Source: Saccharopolyspora ipomoeae (lineage in GTDB: Bacteria > Actinomycetota > Actinomycetes > Mycobacteriales > Pseudonocardiaceae). Taken from it: a stretch of 64,000 nt of DNA. Location: assembly GCF_029952525.1 (NCBI RefSeq), contig NZ_JASAOF010000006.1, positions 124,001 to 188,000 of the forward strand. Direction: 5' to 3'. Below, piece by piece: positions 53,004 through 61,591 of the stretch (position 1 is its first letter; every line of letters starts with the position of its first letter). A program made the translations under genes and the position numbers. The notes under the pieces are model-generated. The model was not told where the DNA came from and searched no databases. It saw nothing but the letters and a program-made list of their open reading frames with translations.

Positions 53004-53033
53004 GGCCGCGTTGGCGCACGACATCGGAACGAC

Positions 53034-53290
53034 ATGTCCACTGCCTGCGTCGTCGCGGGTGTCAGGACTCCCTTCGGTCGGTACGGCGGAGCGCTGGCGC
53101 CGGTTCGGCCGGATGACCTCGCCGCCCCCACGGTGGCGCGATCGCACTGGGCCACCCGCTCGGCGCCAGCGGCGCCGGGCTCGCGCTGACCGCCGCACTG
53201 GAGCTGCACGACCGGGCCGCCCGGCGTGCCCTGGCGACCATGTGCGTGGGCGTGGGCCAGGGAGTATCCGTGCTGTTCGAGGCACCTTGA
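53034..53290 (+). pseudogene. Thiolase with large internal deletion and frameshift
   Basis: The beginning MSTACVVAGVRTPFGRYGGA and [11 protein letters not shown] is the N-terminus of an acetyl-CoA acetyltransferase-type thiolase. At about 53131 it jumps, out of frame, to the C-terminal [20 protein letters not shown] and [12 protein letters not shown] and stops at 53290. Roughly 300 central residues including the nucleophilic Cys are lost, so it cannot be active. Intact, it would have served pimeloyl-CoA beta-oxidation. Confidence 0.9.
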
Positions 53291-53306
53291 TCTAGGAGAG
53301 ACAAAC

Positions 53307-54512
53307 ATGACAACTGCGACCCCAGCGGCAACGGGCGCGCGCAGCGCTACGAGCGGCCTGGCCGAGGACTACCTCGAGCTGGACGCCTTGCTCTCCGCCG
53401 ACGAGATCGCACTGCGCAACCGAGTGCGGGCGTTCGTCGGTTCCGAGATCGCACCGCACATCGCCGAGTGGTACGAGTCGGCGGCCTTCCCCCGGGAGAT
53501 CACCGCGAAGTTGGGGAATCTCGGTGTGCTCGGCATGCATCTGCGAGGCCACGGCTGCGCAGGCCGCAGCGCGGTGGAGTACGGGCTCGCGTGCATGGAG
53601 CTCGAGGCCGGCGATTCCGGACTGCGGACCTTCGTCAGCGTGCAGGGGTCGCTGGCGATGAGCGCGATCCACAAGTTCGGCTCCGAGGAGCAGAAGGAGC
53701 GGTGGCTGCCGGGCATGGCCGCCGGCGAGCTCATCGGCTGCTTCGGCCTGACCGAGCCCACCGCGGGCAGCGACCCGTCGAGCATGCGAACCACGGCGCG
53801 CCGAGACGGCTCGGACTGGGTGATGTCGGGGAAGAAGCGCTGGATCGGACTCGCCTCGATCGCTGATGTCGCCGTCATCTGGGCCCAAACCGAGGACGGC
53901 GTTCGCGGGTTCCTGGTGTCGACGGAGGCACCGGGCTTCACCGCGACGCCGATCGAACCGAAGCTGTCGATGCGGGCCTCGATCCAGTGCGACATCGAGC
54001 TCAACGACGTGCGCCTGCCCGCAGAAGCGGTGCTACCCGGTGTCACGGGGCTCAAAGGACCGTTCTCGTGCCTGAACGAGGCGCGCTACGGCATCATCTG
54101 GGGAGCGATGGGCGCCGCCCGCGACAGCTACGAGGCCGCCCTGACCTATGCGGGGAACCGGACGCAATTCGGCCAGCCGATCGCCGGCTTCCAGACCACC
54201 CAGCACAAGCTCGTCGACATGGTCCTGGAAATCCAGAAGGGCACGTTGGTGGCCTTGCGGATCGGGCGGATGAAGGACGCCGGAACGCTGAAGCCGTCGC
54301 AGATCTCCTTCGGCAAGCTCAACAACGTCCGCGAGGCCATCGCGATCGCGCGAGAAGCCCGGACCATCCTCGGTGGCAACGGGATCACCCTCGAGCACTC
54401 ACCGCTGCGCCACGCGAACAACCTGGAGAGCGTGATGACCTACGAGGGCACCAGCGAGATCCACTCCCTGATCATGGGCCAGGCCATCACCGGCCTGCCG
54501 GCGTTTCGGTAG
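53307..54512 (+). CDS. gcdH: Acyl-CoA dehydrogenase, glutaryl-CoA dehydrogenase-like
   Basis: This 401-residue flavoprotein resembles GcdH: FGLTEPTAGSDPSSMRTTAR, then GKKRWIGLASIADVAVIWAQ, SMRASIQCDIELNDVRLPAE, YGIIWGAMGAARDSYEAALT and the C-terminal ILGGNGITLEHSPLRHANNL with MTYEGTSEIHSLIMGQAITG carrying the catalytic Glu. GcdH oxidises and decarboxylates glutaryl-CoA to crotonyl-CoA, the expected step below pimeloyl-CoA. The ATG at 53307 follows ggagag, directly after the thiolase remnant. Confidence 0.87.
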   Translation: MTTATPAATGARSATSGLAEDYLELDALLSADEIALRNRVRAFVGSEIAPHIAEWYESAAFPREITAKLGNLGVLGMHLRGHGCAGRSAVEYGLACMELEAGDSGLRTFVSVQGSLAMSAIHKFGSEEQKERWLPGMAAGELIGCFGLTEPTAGSDPSSMRTTARRDGSDWVMSGKKRWIGLASIADVAVIWAQTEDGVRGFLVSTEAPGFTATPIEPKLSMRASIQCDIELNDVRLPAEAVLPGVTGLKGPFSCLNEARYGIIWGAMGAARDSYEAALTYAGNRTQFGQPIAGFQTTQHKLVDMVLEIQKGTLVALRIGRMKDAGTLKPSQISFGKLNNVREAIAIAREARTILGGNGITLEHSPLRHANNLESVMTYEGTSEIHSLIMGQAITGLPAFR

Positions 54513-54521
54513 GAGAGACCG

Positions 54522-55298
54522 ATGAATCACCGGACACTGCGCACCGAGATCGCCGAGGGCATCGCGGTCGTCACGATCAACCGCCCGGAGGTCCGCAACG
54601 CGGTCAGCCGCCAGGTCCAGGACGACCTGCGGGCAGCGCTGGCGGAGTTCAAGCAGGACGACGCGGTGGGCGTCGTCGTCATCACCGGAGCCGGCGACAG
54701 GGCGTTCGTCGCCGGCGCCGACATCGCGGAGTTGAAGCGGTACACCAAGCACACCGGGCTCGCCTCCGAGATGCAGCGGCTTTACGACGAGGTCGAGGCG
54801 TTCGACAAGCCCACGATCGCCGCGGTGAACGGCTACGCGCTCGGTGGCGGATGTGAACTGGCGATGGCTTGCGACATCCGCATCGCCGCTTCCAACGCGC
54901 AATTCGGCCTGCCGGAGACGAATCTGTCGGTCCTGCCCGGTGCGGGCGGTACGCAGCGACTGGCACGGCTGGTCGGCACCGGCCGCGCGATCGAGATGAT
55001 CCTCACCGGCCGTCGGATCGATGCCGAGCAGGCACGCGAGATCGGTCTCGTCACCTCTGTCGTCCCGCCGGCGGAGCTGATCGCGACTGCGCGTGAGACC
55101 GCCGCGCAGATCCTGAACAAGGGACCGCTGGCCGTGCGGTTGGCGAAGCTGGTGATCCGTTCCGGCATGGACGCCGACCAGCGCACCGGCATGGTCATCG
55201 AGCGCTTGGCGCAAGCCCTGCTCTACACCAGCGCGGACAAGCTCGAAGGTGCCAGCGCCTTCCTGGACAAGCGCGAACCCGCGTTCGAGGGGGACTAG
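54522..55298 (+). CDS. Enoyl-CoA hydratase (BadK/crotonase-like)
   Basis: This 258-residue crotonase has both hydratase Glu positions: GYALGGGCELAMACDIRIA and FGLPETNLSVLPGAGGTQRL, with the oxyanion segment FVAGADIAEL. In this cluster it would hydrate cyclohex-1-ene-1-carboxyl-CoA to the 2-hydroxy compound (BadK role) and possibly crotonyl-CoA or 2,3-dehydropimeloyl-CoA. Nine bases separate it from gcdH. Confidence 0.88.
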   Translation: MNHRTLRTEIAEGIAVVTINRPEVRNAVSRQVQDDLRAALAEFKQDDAVGVVVITGAGDRAFVAGADIAELKRYTKHTGLASEMQRLYDEVEAFDKPTIAAVNGYALGGGCELAMACDIRIAASNAQFGLPETNLSVLPGAGGTQRLARLVGTGRAIEMILTGRRIDAEQAREIGLVTSVVPPAELIATARETAAQILNKGPLAVRLAKLVIRSGMDADQRTGMVIERLAQALLYTSADKLEGASAFLDKREPAFEGD

Positions 55299-55300
55299 CC

Positions 55301-55489
55301 ATGTCCGGCGACGACATCGACGAGATCACCACCATCGGAACGGGCGCGATGGGCGCGCAGATCGCCATGGTCTGCGCCCCGGCCGGCTACGACGTCACGG
55401 CCTGCGACCCCGATGCGAACGCGCTGACCCGCGAGACGGCCTCGGAGGCAACGGAGTTCTGCTCGACCACCACGTCGCCCGGCGCCTGA
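55301..55489 (+). pseudogene. 3-hydroxyacyl-CoA dehydrogenase, N-terminal fragment
   Basis: The 62-residue frame begins MSGDDIDEITTIGTGAMGAQ and IAMVCAPAGYDVTACDPDAN, the NAD-binding start of 3-hydroxyacyl-CoA dehydrogenase (normally ~285 residues). It then passes into unrelated sequence and stops. It starts two bases after the hydratase stop, so the intact gene was part of the operon. Confidence 0.82.
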
Positions 55490-55584
55490 CCGACATGGAA
55501 GTCGTGCACACCTGCGAAGGAACCGACCACATCCAGCCACTGATCACCGGGCGGGACGTCACCGGAATCTCCGCCTTCGCGTGA
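55480..55584 (+). pseudogene. Acyl-CoA dehydrogenase, C-terminal fragment
   Basis: In another frame directly behind the previous fragment the bases read LTDMEVVHTCEGTDHIQPLI, then TGRDVTGISAFA and a stop, the end of an acyl-CoA dehydrogenase including its EGT motif. Nothing of the first ~350 residues is left. The deletion that joined this to the 3-hydroxyacyl-CoA dehydrogenase start removed the rest of two genes. Confidence 0.82.
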
Positions 55585-55636
55585 CCAGACGGACGTCATA
55601 GCACCGAGTTTCAACCTCAACGAGGAGGACTGAAGC

Positions 55637-57316
55637 ATGAGCACCTACGATCCCACGGCGTACAAGCGGTTCTTCGAGCACGAGTTCACCTACCTCGCCG
55701 GTTTCCGGCGCAACACGCATCGCTTCGCCGATCGTGTGGCGATCCACTGTCCCCGAACCGGCACTCCCTGGACCTACGAGGAGTTGGGGACCCGGGTGGA
55801 CCGCCTGGCCGCCGGGCTGTCCGCAGCGGGTGTGCAACCCGGGGACGTCGTCGTCTACCAGCTCTACAACGGCCCGGAGTTCGCGCAGCTCTACCTGGCC
55901 ACGCAGGCCTGCGGCGCGGTGGGATCTCCGATCAACTTCCGCCTCTCGTCGGGCGAAACCGCGTACATCTTGGACGACAGTCGCCCGCGTGCCTACGTGT
56001 ACGACGCGGCGCTGGCAGAGGTCGCGCAGGGGGCCTTGGAGCGCGCGCAGCACCGTCCGGAGCTAGTGGTCGAAGTGGGTGGTGATGGAACCCCGGCCGC
56101 ACACGACGGTGCCCCGGCACTGCGCTTCGAATGCCTCCTCGCCGAACCGGGGACGCCGCCTCCGGTCGTCTCGCGCACGGTCTACGAGGAGACGACGCGG
56201 TTGTACACCTCGGGCACGACCGGCATGCCCAAGGGCGTGCCGCTCAACAGCATGGTCGAGGTGTTCAGCGCGCACGACGTGATCATGCACTTCCTCCTGA
56301 CACCGGAGGACCGCGTGTTGAACATGACGCCGTGGTTCCACCGCGGTGGCTTGTACGCGGGCGGGCCGAACCCGGCCTTCTACCTGGGAGCGCAGGTCGT
56401 GCCGATGCGAACGTTCGACCCGGCGCTGTGCCTGGACCACGTCGAGCAATTCGGTCTGACCTTCCTCGTCGGCGCACCCACGAACCTGGCGATGCTCACG
56501 CAGGTCCAGTCGGAGCAGCCGAGAGACCTCTCCACGCTGCGCGGCATCGTCACGATGGGAGCACCGCTGGAGCGCGAGGCAGCTCTGCACTACCAGGAGG
56601 TCCTCTGCCCTCGGATCTTCAACGGGTACGGCACCACCGAGGCCTTCTGGAACAGCTTCCTGCGCCCGATCGACCTGCCACAACACGCAGGCAGCGCTGG
56701 TCGCGCCTGCACCGACGACGAGGTCGCCGTCGTCAAGGTGCACGACGACCGGCTGGCGACCCCCGACGAGACGGTGGCCAAGGACGGCTCGGAGGTCGGT
56801 GAGGTGATCGTTCGCTCCCCGAAGTGCAGCTACGCCTACGCGAACGCCCCAGAACAGGAAGCCGCGAAGTTCCACGACGGCTGGCTCTACATCGGCGACC
56901 TCGCCACCTGGGACTCCCAGGAGTACGTGACGATCGTCGGACGCAAGGACGACATGATCGTTTCTGGTGGGGAGAACGTGCACCCAGTGCAGGTGGAGGA
57001 GGTCCTCAACGAACACCCCGGCATCGAGGACTCGGTGGTCGTCGGCATCCCGCACGAGCGATGGGGACAGCTCGTGGTCGCCTACGTCGTCCCCTCCCGG
57101 AGCGGCCTGAGCGCTGCCGAGTGCGAGCAGCACTGCCGCGAGCACCCCATGCTCGCCGGTTACAAACGCCCACGCGGTTACCGGTTCGTCGAGGCGCTCC
57201 CGATGACCGCCACCGGCAAGAAGGTCCACTACAAGGCCCGGAAGCAGGCCGCCGATGAGTACGAACAGGGCCTGTTCGAAAGCACCGAACCAACGTACGC
57301 GGCCGGTACCAGCTGA
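55637..57316 (+). CDS. Acyl-CoA synthetase (candidate cyclohexanecarboxylate-CoA ligase)
   Basis: This 559-residue AMP-forming ligase has the P-loop-like RLYTSGTTGMPKGVPLN, NGYGTTEAFWNSF, DGWLYIGDLATWDSQEYVTI, GRKDDMIVSGGENVHPVQVE and the catalytic Lys in MTATGKKVHYKAR. It ends the operon and would activate the entering acid to its CoA ester; by context this is cyclohexanecarboxylate (AliA role), though the family does not define the acid. The ATG follows gaggaggac. Confidence 0.85.
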   Translation: MSTYDPTAYKRFFEHEFTYLAGFRRNTHRFADRVAIHCPRTGTPWTYEELGTRVDRLAAGLSAAGVQPGDVVVYQLYNGPEFAQLYLATQACGAVGSPINFRLSSGETAYILDDSRPRAYVYDAALAEVAQGALERAQHRPELVVEVGGDGTPAAHDGAPALRFECLLAEPGTPPPVVSRTVYEETTRLYTSGTTGMPKGVPLNSMVEVFSAHDVIMHFLLTPEDRVLNMTPWFHRGGLYAGGPNPAFYLGAQVVPMRTFDPALCLDHVEQFGLTFLVGAPTNLAMLTQVQSEQPRDLSTLRGIVTMGAPLEREAALHYQEVLCPRIFNGYGTTEAFWNSFLRPIDLPQHAGSAGRACTDDEVAVVKVHDDRLATPDETVAKDGSEVGEVIVRSPKCSYAYANAPEQEAAKFHDGWLYIGDLATWDSQEYVTIVGRKDDMIVSGGENVHPVQVEEVLNEHPGIEDSVVVGIPHERWGQLVVAYVVPSRSGLSAAECEQHCREHPMLAGYKRPRGYRFVEALPMTATGKKVHYKARKQAADEYEQGLFESTEPTYAAGTS

Positions 57317-57561
57317 TGGCCCACGCTGCCGTCGCTGCCGACCGCAAGGCAACCCCGGCACCGTGAGATGGAGCTGAAGGTGAACGAACCCCGCCGTCTC
57401 CGGACGCCCTCCGGTTCAGCGGGCGCCCGCATCGTGGGCATCGCCTCCGCCGCAACAACTTCCAGCGGCTGACGCACTGGAACTCGGTGAACACGCGCTG
57501 CGCGTCCCGGCGTACCCGGGTTGCGGCTCGGTGCGGCGCCCACCGACGCACGGGGAGTGGG

Positions 57562-58248
57562 TCAGCCGAAACGCCTTGCGAGGTGGTGGAAGGCCGTGGG
57601 TAGGGCGCCGTGGAGGCGGTCGGCCGCGGTGAGCCAGCGAGGGACGAAGATCTCGGGGCGGCCGCGCAGGACCGCGTCGACGAGGGCGTCGGCGACGCGG
57701 TCGGGTTCGACCATGCGCGGGAAGCGGCGGTCGTAGGCGCGGCCGTGGAAGAACGGGGTGCGCACGGCCCCCGGGAACACCGCGGTCGTGGTGACGCCCC
57801 GGTAGCGCAGGCTCGCCGCGAAGGCGCGCAGCCCCGCCTTGGTCGCCGCGTAGACGTCCTCGTCGCGGACGCCCACCACCGCCACCGACGCCACGAACGC
57901 CACCCGGGGCGGCAGCAGCGCGCGGGTCAGCCGCATCGGGACGGCCAGGTTCAGCTCGACGAGCCGGTCGATGCGGTGCGGTTCCATCTCCGCGAACGGT
58001 CCGGCCCAGCCGATCCCGGCGCTGTGCACCAGCAGGTCCACGCCGCGACCGGCCTCGATCACCTGCTGCAGACCGTCTTCCTCGGTGAGGTCGGCGGCCA
58101 CGGCGCTGCCCCCCGCCCGGTCGGCGAGCGCGTCCAGGCGCGGTCGGTCGCGGCCGGTGAGCACGAGGTTCCAGCCGTCGGCGGCCAGCCGCAGCGCGGT
58201 AGCGGCGCCGATGCCGGACGAGGCACCGGTGACCAGAGCCCGGTTCAT
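57562..58248 (-). CDS. SDR-family oxidoreductase
   Basis: This 228-residue short-chain dehydrogenase has VTGASSGIGAATALRLA, HSAGIGWAGPF, VASVAVVG and catalytic YAATK. It lacks the longer C-terminus of many classical SDRs. Its start overlaps the stop of the DMT transporter gene (ATGA), so it is the last gene of the glycosyltransferase-acyltransferase operon. A role in lipid or glycolipid modification is inferred from that context only. Confidence 0.85.
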   Translation of the reverse strand: MNRALVTGASSGIGAATALRLAADGWNLVLTGRDRPRLDALADRAGGSAVAADLTEEDGLQQVIEAGRGVDLLVHSAGIGWAGPFAEMEPHRIDRLVELNLAVPMRLTRALLPPRVAFVASVAVVGVRDEDVYAATKAGLRAFAASLRYRGVTTTAVFPGAVRTPFFHGRAYDRRFPRMVEPDRVADALVDAVLRGRPEIFVPRWLTAADRLHGALPTAFHHLARRFG

Positions 58249-59153
58249 CCCCACGATCCCGGTTCCTCCTGCCTGGCGAGTTCGCGGGCGAGCTGCTCGC
58301 TGCGCCGCGCCAGCACCGCGATACCGCCGATCATGAGCGCGGCCGCGACCGCCTCCCCGGCGAGGATCGCGGGGGAGTGGGCGATGCGCTCGCCCAGCCA
58401 GCTCACGCCGATCGCCGCCGAGACCAGCGGGTCGACGGTGGTGATCACCGCCAGCGACGGCGACATCAACCGGCCCCGCTGGAACGTCTGCTGGCTGAGC
58501 AGGAACCCCATCGGCCCGATCACGCACACCACGTACAAGGTCCAGTGGCCGAACGGCTCGACCAGGCCTCCCGTGCGGAACTGCCCGGCCACCACCCGCA
58601 TCAGGCCAGCCGTGACGCCGTAGAGCACGCCGGTGGCCACCGCGAGGCCCACCACGCCGAACTCGCCCGGCAGCCACCGCTCGGCCAGCAGCGACAGCAC
58701 CACCACCAGTCCCAGGACGACCGCCAGCGGCAGCACCGGCGCACCCGTGAACTCGCTGCCCTGCCCGGAAGGCCGCGCCAGCACCAGGAACGCCGCCAGA
58801 CCGCCCGCGCACGACAGCGCCCCCAGCGCCAGGACCCCGTCCATGCGCCGCCGGGCCAGCCACGCCGCGAACGCCGCGCCGAAGAGCACCGAGGTCACCA
58901 GCAGCGGCTGCACCAGCACCAGCGGCCCGAAAGCCAACGCCACCACCTGCAGCGACAGGCCGACGATCACGGTGCCGATGCTGAGCACCCAGATCGGTTC
59001 GCGCACCAGGTCCCAGAACATCCGGGGGCTGAACGTCGCGACGCGCGGGACCTGCTTGGTCACCCGGTGCTGGATGGCGCTGGCCAGCCCGAAGCTCGCG
59101 GCGCCCACCACCGCGGCGGGCACGGCCACCACCAGCACCGTGCCCGAGCTCAC
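58245..59153 (-). CDS. DMT (EamA-like) membrane protein
   Basis: This 302-residue membrane protein has nine or ten helices: VAVPAAVVGAASFGLASAIQ at the start, FGPLVLVQPLLVTSVLFGAA and SPSLAVITTVDPLVSAAIGV SWLGE later, as in drug/metabolite transporters (DUF4190-free DMT type). The GTG at 59153 overlaps the stop of the upstream fusion gene. It may move a lipid or small metabolite linked to its operon partners. Confidence 0.82.
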   Translation of the reverse strand: MSSGTVLVVAVPAAVVGAASFGLASAIQHRVTKQVPRVATFSPRMFWDLVREPIWVLSIGTVIVGLSLQVVALAFGPLVLVQPLLVTSVLFGAAFAAWLARRRMDGVLALGALSCAGGLAAFLVLARPSGQGSEFTGAPVLPLAVVLGLVVVLSLLAERWLPGEFGVVGLAVATGVLYGVTAGLMRVVAGQFRTGGLVEPFGHWTLYVVCVIGPMGFLLSQQTFQRGRLMSPSLAVITTVDPLVSAAIGVSWLGERIAHSPAILAGEAVAAALMIGGIAVLARRSEQLARELARQEEPGSWG

Positions 59154-61516
59154 CGGCGCTCCCGCAGCTCGTCGAACGCCTCCCGCAGGTGCCCGGCCAG
59201 CACGTGGGCCTCCGGGGCGAGCCCGGGGTCGGTGGTGACGCCGAAGCCGAACTCCTCGCCCCAGCCGATCGCGCCGATCGCCACGCCGACACCGTCGGCC
59301 AGCGACAGCACCGGCAGCACCCGGCTCAGCCGGGAACCGTTGATGTGCGCGGCACGCCGCCTGCCGGGCATCACCGAGACCACCGCGTTGAAGAACCGGT
59401 GCCCGTAGATGCGGCGCACGACCCACGCGTGCAGCGGCGCGGGCAGCAGCCCGAGCCCGGCCAGCACGGCGCCCGCCGCTTCCGGCTGTCCGGAGTGGTC
59501 GGGCTCGGCCAGGGCGTCGGCGACGGCGCGGATCCGCCACACCAGCGGCATCGGTCCGACCGGCAGGTCCACCGACAGGGTGCGGGTGTGGTTGCCGGGA
59601 GCGTCGAGTCCCGCGCCGCTGCGGCCGGTGCGGGCCGTGCGCGGCACCATCACCCGGAACAGCGCACCGGTGCGCTTCTCGCCCAGCGACCTGTGCAGCG
59701 CCTCGGCGACCAGCCCGATCAGCAGGGCGCTGCTGGTCACGCCGTGATCGCGGGCGTGCGCGCGGACCCGCACCGCGGGCAGCGCCAGGTGCCCGAAGCT
59801 GCGCGCCGGAGTGCTGCGCCCGGTCCAGGCGCGGCTGGGCGAGCCGGCGGAGGTGGCCAGGCCGATGAGGCCGCGCAGCACCTCGCGCACCTGTCCGGTG
59901 CGCCCGGCGGCGGCCGAGTGCGGGGTGGGGTGGGGCCCGTCGCAGAGCAGGCGCAGCAGCGTGCCGGTCACCGCCAGACCGTCGCCGAGGGCGTGGTGCA
60001 TCTTCGCCAGCAGCGTCGCCCGGCCGGTGGCCGGGTCGTGCAGCAGGCGCAGCTCCCAGGGCGGTCGGTCGGTGCGCACCGGGGTCGAGAAGAACTCGCT
60101 GATGAACGCCTCGGGGTCGTGCTCGGGGCGCAGCTCGCGGGAGCTGAGGTGCTCGACGGGGTCTACCGAGGCGTCGGCGATCCACTGCGGACGACGTCCG
60201 GTGCGTCGGGTCAGCCTGCGGGTGAGCATCGGCAGCCGCGGCGCGTGCTCGCGGATCCGGGCGGCGAGGTGCTCGGACCACTGGTGCGTGGAGGCCAGCG
60301 ACGGTTCCAGCTGCAGGATCGCGCCGGTCTGCTGCGAGACCTCGGGAGTCGTGGCGTAGACGAAGAACGCGTCCTGCGCGCGCAGCGGACGCCTCCCGCG
60401 GTGCCGGGGGAGATCGGCGAGCGCGGCCACCTGCTCGTCGAACTCGGCTGCGCGGCAGTGCTTGAGCGCGCGTTCCTCCCGCTCGCCCACCTCCTGCGGG
60501 TCGGCGACCCAGCGGCGCAGCGTCGCGGTCAGCTGCGCTTCCTCCGGGCACAGCTCGGCCAGACCCGCGTCGGCCATCAGCTCGGCGTTGGCGCGGCCGT
60601 GCCCGGCGATCGGTTCGAACATGACCACCGCGCGCCCGCACGCCAGCGCCTCCAGAGCCGTCGCGCCACCCGCGTTGGTGATCACCGCGTCCGAGCAGGC
60701 CATCAGGCCGGGCATGTCGTCGACCCAGCCCAGCGGCACCACCCGGGGATCTCCGCGCGCCAGCAGTCGTTCGCGCACCGCCTCGTTGCGGCCGCACACC
60801 ACCAGCACGCGCGCCAGGCCCGGCGCTCGCAGCGCGGCGTCCACCGCCCGCTCCACCGCGCCGAAGCTCAACGCCCCGCACGCGACCAGGGCGGTGAAAC
60901 CGGTTGCGGGGAAACCGAACTCGGCCCTCGCGGTGGCGCGATCGCGCGGCTGGAACCGGCTGCGCACCGGCGGCACCGACACGGCACCGACCGCGTCCGG
61001 TTCGGCGCGGCGCATCGCGCGCAGGCTCGCCTCGCTCATCACGTAGTGCAGATCGGCTTCGGGGTAGACCCAGAACGGGTGCGGTGAGAAGTCCGACACC
61101 ACCGCCGAGACCGGCACGTCGAGGCCGCCGCGCCTGCGCATCCAGTCCAGCCCGGCCGTGCCCAGCGGGTAGGTCGAGACGATCAGATCCGGTGCGAGAC
61201 GGCGGATCTCGCGGCGCAGCAGCGGACCGCACCAGGCGCCGACGAAGCGCCGCGAGGCGGTGGCGAACCAGCGGTAGCGCCACAGCGCGTCGTAGAAGAA
61301 GTCGTAGAGCCACGGCGTCGACTCGACGTTGGTGACGTAGATCCAGTTGAACGCGCGCGGGACCCATCGGCCCATGATGCGCAGCGCGTCCAGCCACACC
61401 ACCTCGCAGCCGGGCCAGACCCGGCGCGCGGCCTCCTCGACGGCGCGAGCGGTCGCGTTGTGGCCCTCACCGATGGTGGCGCTGATCAGCAGCACACGAC
61501 GCGGCTGGAAGCTCAC
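59150..61516 (-). CDS. Glycosyltransferase (MGDG synthase-like)-WS/DGAT acyltransferase fusion
   Basis: This 788-residue protein joins two lipid enzymes. Residues 1-375 resemble processive diacylglycerol glycosyltransferases/MGDG synthases: LLISATIGEGHNATARAVEE (residues 9-28) and the GT28-like DAVITNAGGATALEALACGR with MFEPIAGHGRANAE. Residues ~390-788 are a WS/DGAT domain with the active-site HHxxxDG as HHALGDG (His507, His508, Asp512, Gly513) and NAVVSVMPG near the end. It could make a glycolipid and acylate it, or acylate diacylglycerol. The GTG at 61516 is favoured by aaagga nine bases before it; 61537 is an alternative. Confidence 0.88.
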   Translation of the reverse strand: MSFQPRRVLLISATIGEGHNATARAVEEAARRVWPGCEVVWLDALRIMGRWVPRAFNWIYVTNVESTPWLYDFFYDALWRYRWFATASRRFVGAWCGPLLRREIRRLAPDLIVSTYPLGTAGLDWMRRRGGLDVPVSAVVSDFSPHPFWVYPEADLHYVMSEASLRAMRRAEPDAVGAVSVPPVRSRFQPRDRATARAEFGFPATGFTALVACGALSFGAVERAVDAALRAPGLARVLVVCGRNEAVRERLLARGDPRVVPLGWVDDMPGLMACSDAVITNAGGATALEALACGRAVVMFEPIAGHGRANAELMADAGLAELCPEEAQLTATLRRWVADPQEVGEREERALKHCRAAEFDEQVAALADLPRHRGRRPLRAQDAFFVYATTPEVSQQTGAILQLEPSLASTHQWSEHLAARIREHAPRLPMLTRRLTRRTGRRPQWIADASVDPVEHLSSRELRPEHDPEAFISEFFSTPVRTDRPPWELRLLHDPATGRATLLAKMHHALGDGLAVTGTLLRLLCDGPHPTPHSAAAGRTGQVREVLRGLIGLATSAGSPSRAWTGRSTPARSFGHLALPAVRVRAHARDHGVTSSALLIGLVAEALHRSLGEKRTGALFRVMVPRTARTGRSGAGLDAPGNHTRTLSVDLPVGPMPLVWRIRAVADALAEPDHSGQPEAAGAVLAGLGLLPAPLHAWVVRRIYGHRFFNAVVSVMPGRRRAAHINGSRLSRVLPVLSLADGVGVAIGAIGWGEEFGFGVTTDPGLAPEAHVLAGHLREAFDELRERR

Positions 61517-61591
61517 GCGACCGATTCCTTTCACCAAGCGTGCCTTCGCAGGCTAACGCGAGGTGCGGAGGTCGGCCCTCCGAGAAGCTCC

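Noticed and set aside
57317-57561. Possible recombinase remnant (RNNFQRLTHWNS) after the CoA ligase gene
   Set aside because: Only about a dozen residues look suggestive and no catalytic motif is present.
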